Assembly (NCBI GenBank): GCA_944324905.1
Contig: CALUYB010000004.1
Location: 62,001-126,000, forward strand
Origin: Candidatus Gastranaerophilales bacterium
Lineage (GTDB): Bacteria > Cyanobacteriota > Vampirovibrionia > Gastranaerophilales > Gastranaerophilaceae
Reading direction: 5' to 3'
Length of the DNA: 64,000 nucleotides
The translations under genes and the position numbers were made by a program. Shown here piece after piece: positions 62,358-64,000 of the stretch (its first letter is position 1; each line of letters begins with the position of its first letter). A model generated the notes under the pieces. It had not been told where the DNA came from. It made no database searches and was given only the letters and a program-made list of their open reading frames with translations.

Positions 62358-63224
62358 TTATCGCAAAATAACGACAATCGAGCCTAAAATCATAATAATT
62401 GTCCCTAAAATTTTTCTTTTAAGATTTTTTTCACTAAAATATCGCCAGCCAAAAAATACGCTTAATAATGATGAAAGCTGAAAAAGTGCTAAAGCACAGC
62501 TTACGTTCATTTTTTCAAAAACAATGTTTGTTGAAAACTGCATTAAAAACATACACAAACAAAGGGTTAAAAAGCCCTTGAAGTTTCTTTTTATCGATAT
62601 ATAAAAATTTGCTACGATTTTTGATTTTAAAACAACAAGAATTACAAAAGAAAAAATCGCACTAAAAAAGCACCACAGGACAAAAGAGGTTAGAATATCA
62701 GACATAAGAATAATTTTTTTAATAAAAACAGCCTCAAGCGCAGTAAAAACAAGTGCTAAAAGCCTAAATTTTATATCACGCCTTAAAAAAATATTAGGGC
62801 TTATTTTTTCTCCAGAGCCGTCAAAAATAAAGTAAGAGCCAAAAATTATTAAAAATATTCCAAAAAACTGCAAATAAGCAGGAATTTCACCCAACAACAA
62901 AAAAGCAAAAATAACGCTTATTATTGATTTATAAGAATTTATTGGTCCTAAAACAGAAAGCTCGCCGCATTTTAGAGCCTCGACTAAAAACCAATTGCCA
63001 ACAGCACCAACTATGCCCGCTAAAATTACATTTTGCCAAAAAACAAAGTCAAAACTTGCCCAGTCAATAAAAAATGAGGGTACAAGACAAAAAAGGCTCA
63101 ATAAAAAATATGCAAAAAAGCTTATCCATAAAGACTTAAAACCCTTTTGCCCCAAGCGTTTTTGAATAACGTTAGAATAAGGATTTGAAAAAATTCTTGT
63201 TAATAATGCCAAAATTCCTATCAT
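62358..63224 (-). CDS. EamA-family (DMT) transporter
   Basis: 288 residues with about ten hydrophobic segments in two halves, the pattern of EamA/drug-metabolite transporters, and the short loop G-x-x-x-x-x-x-L-x-x-P-x-x-S-Y (LGPINSYKSIISVIFAFLLLGE) repeated in the second half as ALFQLSSLLSVFFGWRYF. Substrate unknown; small-molecule export or uptake. The start at 63224 is leaderless-type, TATAAT six bases upstream. Confidence 0.88.
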   Translation of the reverse strand: MIGILALLTRIFSNPYSNVIQKRLGQKGFKSLWISFFAYFLLSLFCLVPSFFIDWASFDFVFWQNVILAGIVGAVGNWFLVEALKCGELSVLGPINSYKSIISVIFAFLLLGEIPAYLQFFGIFLIIFGSYFIFDGSGEKISPNIFLRRDIKFRLLALVFTALEAVFIKKIILMSDILTSFVLWCFFSAIFSFVILVVLKSKIVANFYISIKRNFKGFLTLCLCMFLMQFSTNIVFEKMNVSCALALFQLSSLLSVFFGWRYFSEKNLKRKILGTIIMILGSIVVILR

Positions 63225-63267
63225 TTTAAAATTATACGCAAAAATTTTTGTATATTATAATAAAATC
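63225..63267. promoter_or_regulatory. Divergent leaderless promoters between EamA and the exonuclease gene
   Basis: Minus strand: TATAAT at 63236-63231, six bases (TTTAAA), ATG 63224. Plus strand: TATAAT at 63256-63261, six bases (AAAATC), ATG 63268. The two divergent -10 boxes fit in a 43-base gap with no ribosome-binding site for either gene. Confidence 0.6.
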
Positions 63268-63861
63268 ATGCAATTAAACCTTAGTTTTGAAGAAAATATT
63301 GAAATACCTCAAAAGCCTCTGCCAAAAAAGCCAAAAGGTAAATTAATTGAAATTATGCCAAGTGATTTTTGCGTGGTGGACATTGAAACAACAGGCTTTA
63401 GCCTTGCAGGGGACGAAATAATCGAGCTTAGCGCAATTAAAGTAAAAAATATGGAGAGAATTGCGGATTTTTCAATGCTCATAAACCCCAAAAAGCAGAT
63501 AAACAGCTTTATAGAGAACTTAACAGGCATAACTAACGCAATGGTCAAAAATCAGCCTGATATAAAAATTGTTTTGAAAAAATTTAGAGATTTTATACAA
63601 GATGACGTCATTTTAGGTCATAATATAAGATTTGACGCTGGTTTTATACATCGGGAAATGAAAATAAATTTCGATGAAAATTTCTCAAATAATTTAGTTG
63701 ACACAGTTGCGCTTGCAAAAAAGGCTTATAAGCTTGAAAACTATAAACTTTCTACAATAGCCAAACACCTAAACATCGATACAAAAGGCGCACACAGAGG
63801 GCTAAAAGACTGCGAAATGACTTATTTAATTTATAAAGATATCAAGCAGCGTCTTGGTTAG
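63268..63861 (+). CDS. DnaQ-type 3'-5' exonuclease
   Basis: 197 residues. Exo I CVVDIETTGFS, Exo II GHNIRFDAGF, Exo IIIepsilon AHRGLKDCEMT: the DEDDh family including PolC/DnaQ proofreading subunits. It is a free-standing domain with a short basic N-terminus (PLPKKPKGK); whether it is the polymerase epsilon subunit or a separate repair nuclease is not decidable. Leaderless-type start. Its 3' end overlaps the convergent minus-strand gene by 20 bases. Confidence 0.9.
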   Translation: MQLNLSFEENIEIPQKPLPKKPKGKLIEIMPSDFCVVDIETTGFSLAGDEIIELSAIKVKNMERIADFSMLINPKKQINSFIENLTGITNAMVKNQPDIKIVLKKFRDFIQDDVILGHNIRFDAGFIHREMKINFDENFSNNLVDTVALAKKAYKLENYKLSTIAKHLNIDTKGAHRGLKDCEMTYLIYKDIKQRLG

Positions 63862-63997
63862 ATTTTTCTTTCTCGAGATTTTCAAGCTCTTTTTGCTTTT
63901 GTTTTTCTTCTTTTTTCAGTTGTTTTCTTTGATATTTTGCGTATTTTTTCTTTCTTTTTTCTTCAAGTTTTTCAAATTTCTTTTGATGTTTAATCAT
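63842..63997 (-). CDS. Lysine/glutamate-rich coiled-coil protein, possibly cut by the window end
   Basis: Minus-strand reading from ATG 63997 to a TGA at 63842 gives 51 residues, MIKHQKKFEKLEEKRKKKYA and so on, ending KSNQDAA. It is almost entirely Lys, Glu and Gln and should be a coiled coil. Only three bases precede the ATG in the window, so it may be the C-terminal end of a longer protein. It is supported only by its open frame and by the general habit of convergent overlap here. Confidence 0.4.
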   Translation of the reverse strand: MIKHQKKFEKLEEKRKKKYAKYQRKQLKKEEKQKQKELENLEKEKSNQDAA

Positions 63998-64000
63998 TTT

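Overview
The window reads as a piece of an AT-rich, gene-dense genome from the non-photosynthetic sister lineage of Cyanobacteria (Melainabacteria/Vampirovibrionia, most like gut Gastranaerophilales). The strongest marker is RNA polymerase. The largest subunit is split into rpoC1 (10620-12332) and rpoC2 (6727-10578), and RpoC2 carries a roughly 650-residue insertion behind the first half of its trigger loop, as in Cyanobacteria. There are no photosynthesis genes. The flagellar fragment (fliE at the left edge), ferritin, iron alcohol dehydrogenase and several alpha-glucan enzymes fit a motile or formerly motile fermentative gut bacterium. The lineage assignment is inference from gene content, not from a tree.

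Layout: 1-1 kb, end of a flagellar cluster (fliE, lytic transglycosylase). 1-6.6 kb, a GH13-like hydrolase, coaD with a coiled-coil partner, and two paralogous membrane-anchored proteins of unknown role. 6.7-15.7 kb, rpoB-rpoC1-rpoC2. 16-26 kb, a minus-strand block in which two polytopic membrane proteins are followed by two GH13 glucan hydrolases. 26-33 kb, a STAND/TPR protein, rsmG, a sigma factor, an orphan OppF-type ATPase, queE and a DnaJ variant. 33-38.5 kb, a sugar-nucleotidyltransferase-like protein, tandem thymidylate-kinase-like genes, a membrane protein and miaA. 38.5-49.5 kb, hpf, a DapL-like aminotransferase, hisH, two GGDEF proteins, a glycosyltransferase, a methyltransferase, ylxR and a GH57 enzyme. 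49.5-57.5 kb, small membrane proteins, rarA, an orphan solute-binding protein, a pilin and an alcohol dehydrogenase. 57.5-64 kb, a Ski2-like helicase, ferritin, a decayed UPF0324 gene, uracil-DNA glycosylase, a GIY-YIG nuclease inside a repeat cluster, an EamA transporter and a DnaQ-type exonuclease.

The most interesting signal is a pair of features that go together. About eleven otherwise unrelated proteins carry a short N-terminal signature (hydrophobic-x-F-x-G or x-F-G) within roughly the first 10-65 residues and have no classical signal peptide. They include GH13 enzymes, a nucleotidyltransferase, a helicase and small membrane proteins. Seven of them, plus one protein with only an ambiguous signature, are preceded by the same promoter-like element, GCAA-N18-TTTATA with a T-rich spacer ending in CA-x-G-T, usually 20-35 bases before the start codon. 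This looks like a regulon of co-targeted proteins that I cannot match to a described system.

A second signal is start-codon architecture. Ten genes have a -10 hexamer exactly 6-7 bases before the start codon and no Shine-Dalgarno sequence, which predicts leaderless mRNAs, mixed with ordinary Shine-Dalgarno genes. Genome compaction is extreme: seven convergent pairs overlap at their stops, twice by sharing a CTAG.
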